Made by a program: the position numbers and the translations under genes
The notes under the pieces: model-generated
Seen by the model: the letters and a program-made list of their open reading frames with translations, nothing else
Told to the model about the DNA's origin: nothing
The model's database searches: none
Part shown: positions 9,410-17,974 of the stretch, piece by piece
Numbering within the stretch: the stretch's first letter is position 1
Layout of the letters: each line of letters begins with the position of its first letter
NCBI RefSeq assembly: GCF_000682735.1
Contig: NZ_AWFD01000034.1
Span: forward strand, 62,001 to 126,000
Origin: Hyphomonas sp. CY54-11-8
GTDB taxonomy: Bacteria > Pseudomonadota > Alphaproteobacteria > Caulobacterales > Hyphomonadaceae
Length of the DNA stretch: 64,000 bases
Direction: 5' to 3'

Positions 9410-9946
9410 ATGGCATCTGACACTTCGCAGAGCCTGACAGTTCGCGACGCGGTGGTGGACGACGTCGCCGCGCTGACGGCGCTTGCGCGCAAGACGTTCA
9501 CGGACAAGTTTGGCCATCTCTATAATCCGGGCGACCTGGCCGCGTTTCTGGAAGAATCGCACAATCCGGATCTCTACCGGGACTGGATCGCTGATCCGGA
9601 TGTGCTGGTCCGGGTCTGCGAAACCGGCGATGGGGTGATGAAGGCCTACCTGCTTTGCAGTCCGCTCAGCCTGCCGGCGCCGGAGCCTCAGCCAGGCGCC
9701 CTGGAGCTCAAGCGGGTCTATGTCGATAACTCGTTGCAGGGCCGGGGCATCGGTTCAGGCTTCATCGATGAAGCGCTTGCCTGGGCGCGCAGCCGGAACG
9801 CACCGGAAATTTATCTCAGCGTCTATTCTGACAATCTCGATGCCCAGCGTCTCTATGCCCGTCTCGGCTGGGAGAAGGTGGCGGAATTCCTGTTCCCGGT
9901 GGGTGAGCACCGCGATCTTGAATTCCTTCTGCGGCTGAAACTCTGA
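9410..9946 (+). CDS. GNAT family N-acetyltransferase
   Basis: A 178-residue GCN5-related acetyltransferase. The acetyl-CoA pyrophosphate loop QGRGIGSG is near residues 110-117, followed by the typical helix, SVYSDNLDAQRLYARLGW and a closing strand. The N-terminal TVRDAVVDDVAALTALARKTF is the usual GNAT start. ATG 9410 follows CGGAGG; the earlier GTG lacks a binding site. Directly downstream of the asparaginase lipoprotein, so probably cotranscribed. The acceptor substrate is unknown. Confidence 0.85.
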   Translation: MASDTSQSLTVRDAVVDDVAALTALARKTFTDKFGHLYNPGDLAAFLEESHNPDLYRDWIADPDVLVRVCETGDGVMKAYLLCSPLSLPAPEPQPGALELKRVYVDNSLQGRGIGSGFIDEALAWARSRNAPEIYLSVYSDNLDAQRLYARLGWEKVAEFLFPVGEHRDLEFLLRLKL

Positions 9947-10008
9947 GCGCCTTGGCGGGGCAGCCGAACCGGTTTTAAGTGGCGCGTTCAATTTCGCGGG
10001 ACAATTGC

Positions 10009-11022
10009 ATGACAGAGAAGCCTGAGATCGATCCGGCGATCCTGGAGGCCATGGATGGTCTGCGGGATGAGTTCGCCGACTTTGCCGGGATATACCAGAA
10101 TGAAATCCGGCCCGCGCTGCAGGCGCGCGAGCATGACCGCGAACAGGCCGTCAGCAAGGCACGAAAGTATCGCTATATCGGTATCGCACTCGGTCTCGCG
10201 ATCGCTCTGGTCGGATTTATCGGTTTCAAATCCGTGTTTGGTCCTTTCCTGGGCGTGCTGATCGGGTTCGGTCTGGTGACGTGGGGAGGACAGGATCTCA
10301 AGCGTTTCAGCAATGAGGCCAAGGAGCTGCTCGTCCAGCCAGTGGTGCGCCAGCTGGGTCTCGCTTTCCAACCCGAGCCGGGCGAGGTCGCGTCAATTTA
10401 TGAGCACAACAAAGTCGGCATCGTGCCCAGTTGGGACCGCGCGAGTTATGAAGACCGGCTGACGGGGACGCGCGACAATGTCGAGTTTGAACTCTTCGAG
10501 GCGCATCTGGAAGAAAAACGCCGGTCGACCGATTCCAAGGGCCGGACCACGACGCGATGGGTCACCGTCTTCAAAGGCCAGTGCCTGCGCTTCCATTTCG
10601 ACAAGACGTTCTACGGCCGGACGCTGGTCACCCGGGACGCGGGCTTCTTCAACAGGTTCGGCGGCGGCAAGGGCATGCAGCGCGCGTCGCTGGAGGACCC
10701 GGAATTCGAAAAGATCTTTGAGGTCTACACGACAGATCAGGTGGAATCCCGCTATCTGCTGACACCAGACCTGATGCAGGAGCTGGTGAACCTCGAAAAG
10801 GCATTCCATGGCGGGAAGCTGAAATGCTGCTTCTATGGCGGAGAACTCTACATCACGCTGCAGGGCGGCAATCTGTTTGAGCCCGGCAGCATGTTTACGC
10901 CACTGGACAGTCCGAACCGGTTGCGGGAGCTGCTGGAGGACTTTGCGGCGGTGTTCCACATCATCGATGTCACCAACAAGAACCGCCGCCGCAGAGATGA
11001 ACAGCGATCGCCAGAGGCATGA
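10009..11022 (+). CDS. DUF3137-like membrane protein
   Basis: A 337-residue protein with two adjacent membrane segments near residues 57-74 and 76-94 and a large soluble C-terminal part. Content resembles the DUF3137 / galanin-receptor-like bacterial family: a polar N-terminal helix, hairpin membrane anchor, then a beta-rich domain with VFKGQCLRFHFDKTFYGRTLV and a C-terminal LFEPGSMFTPLD segment. The function of the family is unknown. The ATG at 10009 has only a weak GGGA upstream; a GTG at 9979 would add ten residues. Confidence 0.6.
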   Translation: MTEKPEIDPAILEAMDGLRDEFADFAGIYQNEIRPALQAREHDREQAVSKARKYRYIGIALGLAIALVGFIGFKSVFGPFLGVLIGFGLVTWGGQDLKRFSNEAKELLVQPVVRQLGLAFQPEPGEVASIYEHNKVGIVPSWDRASYEDRLTGTRDNVEFELFEAHLEEKRRSTDSKGRTTTRWVTVFKGQCLRFHFDKTFYGRTLVTRDAGFFNRFGGGKGMQRASLEDPEFEKIFEVYTTDQVESRYLLTPDLMQELVNLEKAFHGGKLKCCFYGGELYITLQGGNLFEPGSMFTPLDSPNRLRELLEDFAAVFHIIDVTNKNRRRRDEQRSPEA

Positions 11023-11120
11023 TCGCGCCAGCAATCTGGGCAATTTCAGGGCAGTAACGTTCAGTAAGGCTTCAGATGACAAAGGTCATGGTGCAGGCAA
11101 TTGGTGAGAGAGGACTTTCC

Positions 11121-11501
11121 ATGAACCGACTGATGATTGCTGTCATTTTTGCTCTTGCTGCGCCCGTTGCTGCGGCGGATGCGGCGTCATCGGCCAAGGA
11201 ACTTGCCCGGTGCCAGGCGATGTCGGCCACGTTCAAGCCGAAGCAGGAAGAAATCGCGAAGCTGAAAGACGCGCGCGACGCACAGGCAGAAGTCGTGGAG
11301 ACGAAAGGTGAAGCCTGGGACGACGTGGAAGTCATGCGTAATGCATCGAAGAAACATGCGAAGACCGCTGATGCAGCAAAAGCAGACTATGAAGCGGCGA
11401 AAGCGGACCTGCTGCGCATGGAGCTTGGACTTCAGGAAGCGGTGAAGGCCCTGAACGCCGACTTCGAAGCCTACAATCAGACCTGCGCGACCGAAGGCTG
11501 A
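11121..11501 (+). CDS. Small secreted coiled-coil protein of unknown function
   Basis: A 126-residue protein with a signal peptide (residues 1-21, AAPVAAADA region). The mature part is almost entirely Ala/Lys/Glu-rich helix (KQEEIAKLKDARDAQAEV..., AADYEAAKADLL) with one Cys near each end (ELARCQAM and NQTCATEG) that could form a disulfide bridging the two ends of a helical hairpin. No known family is recognised. GAGAGGA upstream supports the ATG at 11121. Confidence 0.65.
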   Translation: MNRLMIAVIFALAAPVAAADAASSAKELARCQAMSATFKPKQEEIAKLKDARDAQAEVVETKGEAWDDVEVMRNASKKHAKTADAAKADYEAAKADLLRMELGLQEAVKALNADFEAYNQTCATEG

Positions 11502-11546
11502 TCGTCCGTCTCTGTGAAAAGTTTGCGTGGCACGGGAAATCTGACT

Positions 11547-11603
11547 TGCTGACAGGGTAATGCCCATTGGACAGGATGGGTTTCGTGCTTAATCCTGTCA
11601 GCA
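11547..11603. promoter_or_regulatory. Perfect inverted repeat upstream of the lacI-type gene
   Basis: TGCTGACAGG (11547-11556) and its exact reverse complement CCTGTCAGCA (11594-11603) flank a 37-base spacer that contains the promoter space 31-87 bases before the regulator ATG. Two arms 47 bases apart could be two operator sites, one for each dimer, or a long hairpin. LacI proteins often autoregulate. Confidence 0.45.
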
Positions 11604-11633
11604 GTTCAAAACCAGAATTGCCAAAAGCAAAAC

Positions 11634-12659
11634 ATGCCCCGTAGACAAGCTGGCGCCCGGCCAGCGACAATCATAGATGTGGCCCGGGAGGCGGGGGTCT
11701 CCTTCAAGACGGTCAGCCGCGTGCTGAACGGCGAAAGCAATGTGCGCGACCAGACCCGGGAACGCGTCATGAGCGCGGTGAAGACGCTGGACTACCACAC
11801 CAATCACAATGCCCGGAATCTTCGCACGCGGCAAAGCCGGATCATCTGTCTGCTCCATGCAAACCCCTCCCGAAACTATATCGGGGATGTGCATCTGGGC
11901 GCGCTCCAGCGGTGTCAGTCGGAGGGCTACAGCCTGATTACCGAGGATTGTTCTGCGCCCTCTGGTGGGGTTCTGGCCTTGCAGTCCGGAAACAGGTTGG
12001 CGGGTGCGATCCTGACGCCGCCGCTTTCCGACAACCCGGACCTGATCCAACAATTGCGAGATCACGGCGTGCCTTTCGTCCGGATCGCGCCATCTGCGTC
12101 GGTTGAACCTGGCCGCGATGTGGCAATCGACGACCGGGCTGCGGCCTGTGATATGACGCAATATCTGATCGGTCTTGGTCACCGCCGGATCGGCTTCATT
12201 CGCGGGGCACCGGCGCACGACCAGACAGGGCTCCGCTTCGAAGGCTATAAGGATGCGCTGGAGGAAGCTGGGATTCCTTTCGATCCGGATCTGGTGACGG
12301 AAGGGGATTTCACGTTCGATTCCGGCACCGCAGCAGCGGATCGGTTGCTGGATCTGCCGGAGCAGCCAACAGCGATCTTTGCGTCCAATGACGACATGGC
12401 CGCCGGAGTGATCGCGGCCGGTTACCGCCGGCGGATTGAGATCCCTCGAGATCTTTCGGTTGCGGGGTTTGACGATACGCCGCTGGCCTCGACGATCAGT
12501 CCCTCCCTGACCACGATTTACCAGCCAAGCCGGGAGCAGGCCTTCGAGGCTGTCGGTCTTCTCCTGGAAGAGATCGCAGCGCCTAGTGAGATACCACAAC
12601 GCCAATTGCTGGATTATCGAATGGTACCGCGGGCATCGACGGCGCCGCCTCGTAAGTGA
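11634..12659 (+). CDS. LacI/GalR-family transcriptional regulator
   Basis: A 341-residue repressor. The N-terminal helix-turn-helix and hinge are canonical: ATIIDVAREAGVSFKTVSRVLNG (residues 11-33), then TRERVMSAVKTLDYHTNHNARNLRT with the hinge helix. The remainder is a periplasmic-binding-protein-like effector domain ending in dimer segments such as GHRRIGFIRG and FDDTPLASTISPSLTTI. No sugar transport or catabolic gene is adjacent, so the effector and regulon are unknown; hisC follows after 50 bases. It is preceded by a perfect inverted repeat that may be its own operator. Confidence 0.9.
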   Translation: MPRRQAGARPATIIDVAREAGVSFKTVSRVLNGESNVRDQTRERVMSAVKTLDYHTNHNARNLRTRQSRIICLLHANPSRNYIGDVHLGALQRCQSEGYSLITEDCSAPSGGVLALQSGNRLAGAILTPPLSDNPDLIQQLRDHGVPFVRIAPSASVEPGRDVAIDDRAAACDMTQYLIGLGHRRIGFIRGAPAHDQTGLRFEGYKDALEEAGIPFDPDLVTEGDFTFDSGTAAADRLLDLPEQPTAIFASNDDMAAGVIAAGYRRRIEIPRDLSVAGFDDTPLASTISPSLTTIYQPSREQAFEAVGLLLEEIAAPSEIPQRQLLDYRMVPRASTAPPRK

Positions 12660-12709
12660 GTGACGCAATTTCTGTTTCCAGCCTTCCGGCCCTGTTGTAA
12701 GTCGCCTGC

Positions 12710-13801
12710 ATGACCAGTATCCGCCCCCTTCCGCATATCGAAAAGACCAGGCCTTATGTGCCCGGCGGCAAGCTGCACGGGACGAAAGACCGTGTCGTCA
12801 TGCTGGCGTCGAACGAGAATCCATTCGGCCCTAGCCCGAAGGCAATCGAAGCGATGCAGGACGTCGCCCGCCAGGTTCATGTCTATCCGGATCCCGATTA
12901 CGGCGCGCTTCGCCAGGCGATTGCCGACGCCAAGGGTATCAAGGATGTCTCCCGCGTCGCGGTGTCAGCCGGATCGGATGAGATCATCCACCTGTTGACG
13001 CAGGCCTATGCTGGCCCCGGCGACGAAATTCTGTTCACGGAACATGCCTTCTCCATGTATCAGGTCTCCGCGCTGGGTCACGGTGCGACGCCAGTCACGG
13101 TTCCGGAGACAGACTTCACGGCAGGCTTCAATGCGCTTCTGGGCGGCGTGACCGAGCGGACGCGGATCCTGTTCCTGGCCAATCCGAACAATCCGACTGG
13201 CACGATGATGCAGGTCGAGGAACTGGCGTGTCTTCAGGACGCGCTGCCGCCGCATGTCTTGTTCGTAATCGATGGCGCTTATGCCGAATATGTCGGTGAG
13301 GAATACGAAGCCGAGATCCGTGACCTGGTCGACCGGCGCAGCAATACGGTGATGATCCGGACCTTCTCCAAGATCTATGGCCTGGCTGCATTGCGTCTTG
13401 GCTGGGGATATTTCCCGGCGGAGATTGCCGAGACGTTCCAGAGGATCCGTCCGCCGTTCAATATCAACGCGTTCGCCGTGGCTGCGGGGATTGCCAGTAT
13501 CGGCGATTTCGAATTCATCGAGAAAAGCCGCCAGCACAATTCCGAATGGCGTGCGATCTGTATCGAGCGGCTGAATGCAATGGGCCTGCCGACGCCCGAA
13601 GCGTGCGCCAACTTCGTCATTCCGGATTTCGGATCTGGAGAACGGGCGGCGGCCGCAAATGAATTCCTGAAGCAGAACAATGTTCTGGTCAGGGCTGTTG
13701 GCGGTTATGGCATGCCAAGCCGGCTTCGGATCTCGATCGGGTCTGCGGAGGACAATGAGACCGTGCTCGGCTTGCTCGAAAACTTCACCGCGTCACGCTG
13801 A
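12710..13801 (+). CDS. hisC: Histidinol-phosphate aminotransferase-type PLP enzyme
   Basis: A 363-residue fold-type I aminotransferase of the HisC family. Visible are ASNENPFGPSP, the PLP ring residues in VSAGSDEII and NPNNPTGT, the Tyr in DGAYAEY, the Schiff-base Lys221 in TFSKIYGLAALRLGW, and the phosphate-binding Arg near the end (LRISIG). It transfers an amino group in histidine synthesis; aromatic-aminotransferase side use is also common in this family. It sits away from other his genes and is followed tail to tail by panC with a 17-base overlap. Confidence 0.88.
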   Translation: MTSIRPLPHIEKTRPYVPGGKLHGTKDRVVMLASNENPFGPSPKAIEAMQDVARQVHVYPDPDYGALRQAIADAKGIKDVSRVAVSAGSDEIIHLLTQAYAGPGDEILFTEHAFSMYQVSALGHGATPVTVPETDFTAGFNALLGGVTERTRILFLANPNNPTGTMMQVEELACLQDALPPHVLFVIDGAYAEYVGEEYEAEIRDLVDRRSNTVMIRTFSKIYGLAALRLGWGYFPAEIAETFQRIRPPFNINAFAVAAGIASIGDFEFIEKSRQHNSEWRAICIERLNAMGLPTPEACANFVIPDFGSGERAAAANEFLKQNNVLVRAVGGYGMPSRLRISIGSAEDNETVLGLLENFTASR

Positions 13802-14669
13802 TATTGTCGATCAGGCGCGTGCGGCCCATCCAGGCGGCGCCGAGCAACCGGGCGACAGATCCAGCGGGCAGGGGCGTATCCGGCAGATCCTGCAGTGTGT
13901 CCGGATCGACCAGCGACACGTAGTCGATTTTGCCAAAACCAGACCGGGCCAGCAGATCCCGCGCCTCGTTGAGTGCGACCGAAGCCGATTCGCCCGTTGC
14001 CAGCCTGACGGATGCCCGGTGAAGCGCCGCCTGCATGGCGCCAGCGTTCCGGCGTTCCTCGGGTTTCAGGTAAAGATTCCGGGATGACTGGGCGAGGCCA
14101 TCGGCATCCCGCGCGGTCGAAGCCCCAATGATTTCAATGGGAAAGCCGAGGTCCCGCACCATGCGGCGGATGATTTGCAGCTGCTGGTAATCCTTTTCGC
14201 CGAACACGGCGACGTCCGGCTGCACGTGAAGAAACAGGCGCGCGACGACCGTGGAGACGCCGTAGAAGAAATGCGGCCTGTAGATTCCATCCAGCAGGTC
14301 GGACATCTCCTCAACCCGTACATTCGTGACGGAGCCTTCAGGATACATCTCTTCCACGGTTGGCAGGTAGGCAAGATCGCAGCCCACCGAAGCGAGCTTT
14401 GCCAGGTCGGCGTTTTCGTCCCTCGGATAGGTGTCGAAGTCCTCGCCCGGAGCAAACTGAGTCGGGTTCACGAAAATGCTCGCGACGATTCGCGTGGCTT
14501 TTTCCCTCGCTTTTTCAATGAGTGACAAATGTCCGCCGTGCAGTGCGCCCATTGTGGGGACAAAACCCACCCGCTCACCAGCCTGCTTCCAGGCCGTAAC
14601 CTGTTGCAGTAGCTCGCGTCTCGCACGGACAGTGGGGGTAAGGTGACCTGTCTTCGAATTCACTTTCAA
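13785..14669 (-). CDS. panC: Pantothenate synthetase
   Basis: A 294-residue enzyme that joins pantoate and beta-alanine with ATP in coenzyme A synthesis. The nucleotide-binding PTMGALHGGHLSL (39-50, HIGH-like) is clear, followed by FVNPTQFAPGEDFDTYPR, VFGEKDYQQLQIIRRMVRDL and SSRNLYLKPEERR (KMSKS-like loop). The first codon is TTG at 14669 or GTG at 14663; neither has a strong binding site, so the exact start is uncertain. It ends 17 bases inside the convergent hisC gene and is divergent from the small gene before mipZ. Confidence 0.93.
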   Translation of the reverse strand: MKVNSKTGHLTPTVRARRELLQQVTAWKQAGERVGFVPTMGALHGGHLSLIEKAREKATRIVASIFVNPTQFAPGEDFDTYPRDENADLAKLASVGCDLAYLPTVEEMYPEGSVTNVRVEEMSDLLDGIYRPHFFYGVSTVVARLFLHVQPDVAVFGEKDYQQLQIIRRMVRDLGFPIEIIGASTARDADGLAQSSRNLYLKPEERRNAGAMQAALHRASVRLATGESASVALNEARDLLARSGFGKIDYVSLVDPDTLQDLPDTPLPAGSVARLLGAAWMGRTRLIDNISVTR

Positions 14670-14730
14670 TTCGTCCCGGCTCCGGATTGTGTAAACGCGT
14701 TGTTAACCTGTTCGGAGGAATTTTAAAGCC

Positions 14731-15186
14731 ATGACACAGCGCATCCTTTCTTCCCTGAAATCTTTCGTGCTGACGGCGGCGTTCCGCATGTCCGCCAGCG
14801 AGTCGCGTCTTCCCGGCGAGGGCGCTCCGGAGCCGCGTACGCGGCACTTCAACCCGGAGATGGACATCGACGAATGGATGTTCGACCGCGACGGAAACCC
14901 CGTCACGGAGTCGGCAACGCTGTATGCCCGCGAAACGGCTCGTGTCTCCGGCGCCCTGTCCGGCCTGCGCTCCCTGCTGACGCAGATCGCCATGCACGCC
15001 CCGCAAACCGAGGAGCTTCCTGCAGAAGCTGCCTTCGGCCCGATCATGTCCGACGACCTTCTGTTCGACGGCGAGCCGATGCCTGCGCAGTTCGGAATCC
15101 TGGCAGACGATGATGACCTGTTCGACGAGATGCCCACACGCCGTACGGCTTGGAGCGACTCGCAAGACATGCCACGTGTCGCCTGA
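14731..15186 (+). CDS. Hypothetical protein between panC and mipZ
   Basis: A 151-residue acidic protein with no recognised domain. It has a short basic/hydrophobic N-terminus (MTQRILSSLKSFVLTAAFRM), a DIDEWMFDRDGN patch, a central helix rich in Leu/Arg, and a run of Asp near the end (ADDDDLFDEM). GGAGGA before the ATG and the 48-base spacing to mipZ suggest one transcription unit with mipZ. Codon pattern and position argue that it is real. Conservation next to mipZ in relatives would be worth testing. Confidence 0.65.
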   Translation: MTQRILSSLKSFVLTAAFRMSASESRLPGEGAPEPRTRHFNPEMDIDEWMFDRDGNPVTESATLYARETARVSGALSGLRSLLTQIAMHAPQTEELPAEAAFGPIMSDDLLFDGEPMPAQFGILADDDDLFDEMPTRRTAWSDSQDMPRVA

Positions 15187-15234
15187 GCCCTTTCGCTGAT
15201 TTAACCTGACTGACTGAACCTGGAGCTTTCTGAC

Positions 15235-16119
15235 ATGCCTGATGGATTCGCGCCTACCGCACTCGTGGGTGGCCCGGACCTGTCGGTCCCCCAGAAGGAT
15301 GCCCGCGTCATTGTCGTAGGCAACGAGAAGGGCGGGGCCGGCAAGTCGACGGTCTCGATGCACCTTTGTGTATCCCTGATGCGGATGGGCAAGGCCGTCG
15401 GCGTGATCGACCTTGATGTGCGCCAACGGTCGCTGACCCGTTATCTCGAAAACCGCCTGCGCTGGATGCAGTCTACCGGCTCGCGTCTCCCGATGCCGGA
15501 AATCGTGCGCGTGGATGCGTCGACAGAGCGGGACCTCGACCGGGCCGAAGCGGAAGAAACGCACCGGCTGGTCTCCAGTCTCCAGCGCCTGAAGAAGACC
15601 TGCGATTTCATCATCATCGACTCGCCCGGCGGTGACACCTTCCTGTCCCGGTCGGCGCACATGCACGCCGATACGCTGATAACGCCGCTGAACGACAGTT
15701 TCGTGGACTTCGACCTTCTGGGTGATGTGAACCCGCAGACGCTGGAAGTGATCCGGCCTAGCTTCTATTCCGAAATGGTCTGGTCCTGCCGGAAGAAGAA
15801 AGCTCAGACGTCGCGCCGTCCGATCGACTGGATCGTGATGCGTAACCGCATGTCGCCACTCGCCGCGCGGAACAAGGAACGCGTCGGCGAAGCGCTCGAT
15901 AATCTTTCCAAACGGATCGGCTTCCGCCTCGCGCCGGGCCTCTCCGAGCGTGTCATCTACCGCGAGCTGTTCCCGGCCGGCCTGACCCTGCTGGACCTGA
16001 CGGAAAAAGGCTCCAATGTCTCCTTCACGATGAGCCACGTTGCGGCCCGTCAGGAGATGCGCGACCTGATCATCATCCTGCAGCTGCCGGAACTGACCGG
16101 CGCGGAAATCACTTTCTGA
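15235..16119 (+). CDS. mipZ: MipZ division-plane positioning ATPase
   Basis: A 294-residue ParA/MinD-superfamily ATPase. MipZ forms polar gradients from ParB and blocks FtsZ assembly near poles. The deviant Walker A NEKGGAGKSTV is at 30-40, with signature Lys32 and P-loop Lys37; VIDLDVRQRSLTRYLENR follows, closely matching the Caulobacter MipZ switch region, and DFIIIDSPGGD is Walker B. An extra 20-residue N-terminus (GFAPTALVGGPDLSVPQ) precedes the usual start. GGAGC lies before the ATG. Together with popZ in the same window it points to Caulobacter-type chromosome anchoring. Confidence 0.95.
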   Translation: MPDGFAPTALVGGPDLSVPQKDARVIVVGNEKGGAGKSTVSMHLCVSLMRMGKAVGVIDLDVRQRSLTRYLENRLRWMQSTGSRLPMPEIVRVDASTERDLDRAEAEETHRLVSSLQRLKKTCDFIIIDSPGGDTFLSRSAHMHADTLITPLNDSFVDFDLLGDVNPQTLEVIRPSFYSEMVWSCRKKKAQTSRRPIDWIVMRNRMSPLAARNKERVGEALDNLSKRIGFRLAPGLSERVIYRELFPAGLTLLDLTEKGSNVSFTMSHVAARQEMRDLIIILQLPELTGAEITF

Positions 16120-16144
16120 TCCAGCGCCCAACTGACGCGAGGTG

Positions 16145-16176
16145 AGGCCAGCCGGGTGCTGGCCTTCTTTGTTTTT
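16145..16176 (+). terminator. Intrinsic terminator after mipZ
   Basis: AGGCCAGC (16145-16152) pairs with GCTGGCCT (16158-16165) across a 5-base loop, followed by a T-rich tract (TCTTTGTTTTT). It starts 25 bases after the mipZ stop. Confidence 0.8.
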
Positions 16177-16218
16177 CGGCGTCACTCTGTCTCCCAAAAG
16201 ATAACGGGAGGACGGCAC

Positions 16219-17223
16219 ATGGTTTTCAACAATACCGATTGGGTCTGGCAGGTTCGGGAAGATGTCCTTGAGCCGGAACGTGAGATCGTCGATCCGCACC
16301 ACCATCTCTGGCCAAGCAAGGATATGGGCTACCAGGTGCCGGATCTTCTGGCTGATCTGACCAGTGGCCATAATGTGGTTCAGACCGTCTTCATGGAATG
16401 CGGCGCGGCCTATCGAAAGGATGGGCCGGATTATCTGAAACCGATTGGTGAGACCGTCTTTGTGACTGACTCTGCGGCCGAGATGAAAGCGAAGGGCGGG
16501 CCTTACATTGCCGCGCTCGTGGCGCATGCTGATCTGCGTTTGCCACTGGAGCAGCTGGATGAAGTCCTGGACGGCCATGTCGAGGCTTCGAAAGGCCTGT
16601 TCCGCGGTATTCGCCATGCGGGCTCGCGTGATGTGAGCGGGGCGACGCTCCGGATTCCCGGTCATGCACCGCCGCGCCTTTATGCCGAGGCGGATTTCCG
16701 GCGTGGAGTGCAGCATCTGGGGGAGCGCGGTTTCACCTATGACACCTGGCACTACCACCACCAGAACCGGGACTATCTGGATCTTGCCAAGGCCTGCCCC
16801 GACACGACGATGATCCTCGACCATTTCGGCACGCCGATTGGCGTGGGGCCTTTTGAAGGCAAGCGGGACGAAATCTTTGAGACCTGGAAAGACGATATGG
16901 CGGCAATTGCCGAATGCCCGAACGTCCATGCCAAAATTGGTGGCCTCGCCATGCCGGACAATGGCTTCGGCTGGGACAAGCGCGACATTCCTCCGACCTC
17001 GGATGAGGTCGTGGTGCAGCATGAGCGCTGGTACGATCACATGATCAAATGTTTCGGTCCGGAGCGCTGCATGTTCGAGAGCAACTTCCCGGTCGACCGC
17101 TGGTCGCTGAACTATGTTGTCTACTGGAACGCCATGAAGAAGATCGCGGCGAAATATCCGGAGGAGGCGAAGGCGGCGATGTTCGCAGGCACGGCCCGTA
17201 AGGTCTATTCAGTCGAGGCGTAG
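16219..17223 (+). CDS. Amidohydrolase-2 family metal hydrolase
   Basis: A 334-residue TIM-barrel hydrolase of the amidohydrolase-related (amidohydro_2) family, which includes lactonases such as sulfomuconolactone hydrolase and decarboxylases. The metal-binding start is IVDPHHHLWPS (His 27-29), with YDTWHYHHQNRDYLDLA, LDHFGTPIG and MFESNFPVDR near the end, all in family order. GGGAGGA before the ATG fixes the start. No pathway partner is adjacent, so the substrate is unknown; small aromatic or lactone compounds are plausible. Confidence 0.82.
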   Translation: MVFNNTDWVWQVREDVLEPEREIVDPHHHLWPSKDMGYQVPDLLADLTSGHNVVQTVFMECGAAYRKDGPDYLKPIGETVFVTDSAAEMKAKGGPYIAALVAHADLRLPLEQLDEVLDGHVEASKGLFRGIRHAGSRDVSGATLRIPGHAPPRLYAEADFRRGVQHLGERGFTYDTWHYHHQNRDYLDLAKACPDTTMILDHFGTPIGVGPFEGKRDEIFETWKDDMAAIAECPNVHAKIGGLAMPDNGFGWDKRDIPPTSDEVVVQHERWYDHMIKCFGPERCMFESNFPVDRWSLNYVVYWNAMKKIAAKYPEEAKAAMFAGTARKVYSVEA

Positions 17224-17744
17224 GCTCCGCCCAGCACGTTTGCCCGGCATGGCGGCTGCCATCCGGTGTGGGAAACTGAATTCGGAAGAGGACTCGGCCA
17301 GGGCGGACCACGCACGCGCAACCAATGATCATGCCGGACTAAGCCATGACTATGGATGACCAAGCCGGACTTATCCGGATCATGACGGACTACGCCGGAA
17401 CAAGCGCACACGCAGGTGGGCCCATCGCTGCGAAGGGCAGGATGTTCCCATGCCGCAAGGCGCGGGGCTTCATATGTGTAGAGAGTATCGGGCGGCGGGG
17501 CATCGGACGCTTAGGTAAGCTCGATATTGCCAAAACAATCGACCGGCATCAGCGCATCCCGCCCGGTGCGCATGTGCCAGCGGGCAACACGCAGCAGGTT
17601 CCAGACCAGCCATGGCCAGAAGATCGGCCAGACATGGTTGAAGAAGCGCTGGAGATCAGGATGCATGGGCTTGAAGATAGGTGCCGCCCGAACCTGTAGG
17701 ATTGAATACCATCCCACCGTGTCTTCCCGGAAGGCGCGCAGCAT
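17205..17744 (-). pseudogene. Small membrane-type gene with an in-frame TAA
   Basis: The minus-strand frame from 17744 reads through a hydrophobic aromatic segment (FNHVWPIFWPWLVWNLLRVA) then RTGRDALMPVDCFGNIELT, hits TAA at 17511-17513, and continues open in the same frame as SDAPPPDTLYTYEAPRLAAWE. The residue pattern after the stop looks like natural protein, so the stop probably broke an intact small membrane protein. The natural start could be the ATG at 17666. Where the original gene ended is unclear; the frame stays open to 17205. The family is not recognised. Stop-codon readthrough is a less likely alternative. Confidence 0.5.
17327..17396. repeat. Three imperfect 19-base direct repeats
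   Basis: Copies start at 17327, 17358 and 17378 with consensus GAYCAWGMCGGACTWHKCC. Spacing is 31 and 20 bases. They lie in the intergenic region downstream of the amidohydrolase gene and inside the open stretch that follows the decayed gene's TAA. They could be protein-binding repeats or a relic. Confidence 0.4.
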
Positions 17745-17974
17745 TGATCCGGGGGCCGATCCTGTCGCGGCAACACTGAAAATGCGTCCCGACGATTTGC
17801 TCCGTAAATTCCGGAATGGCAGGCAAGGGACGGGGATGGGCCCCCGGCTATCCCCAATTCCGGTTGACGCCGCGACAGGCCCGGACCGATTCGAATTCGC
17901 TCTGTTCGGGCGGGCTGATTCTGCTAGGGTTCGCGGTGAGGAAACACCAAAAACAGGACAGAGAGGCCAGCGCC

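Noticed and set aside
8192-9562. A 456-codon antisense frame over the asparaginase gene
   Set aside because: No domain and no binding site; the plus strand carries the lipobox and catalytic Thr.
14575-17040. An 821-codon open frame on the minus strand across panC, mipZ and the amidohydrolase
   Set aside because: It runs opposite to well-supported genes with clear domains; GC-rich codon pattern makes long antisense frames common here.
17205-17411. A separate small minus-strand gene starting at 17411
   Set aside because: It is in the same frame as the upstream decayed gene and lacks a start signal.
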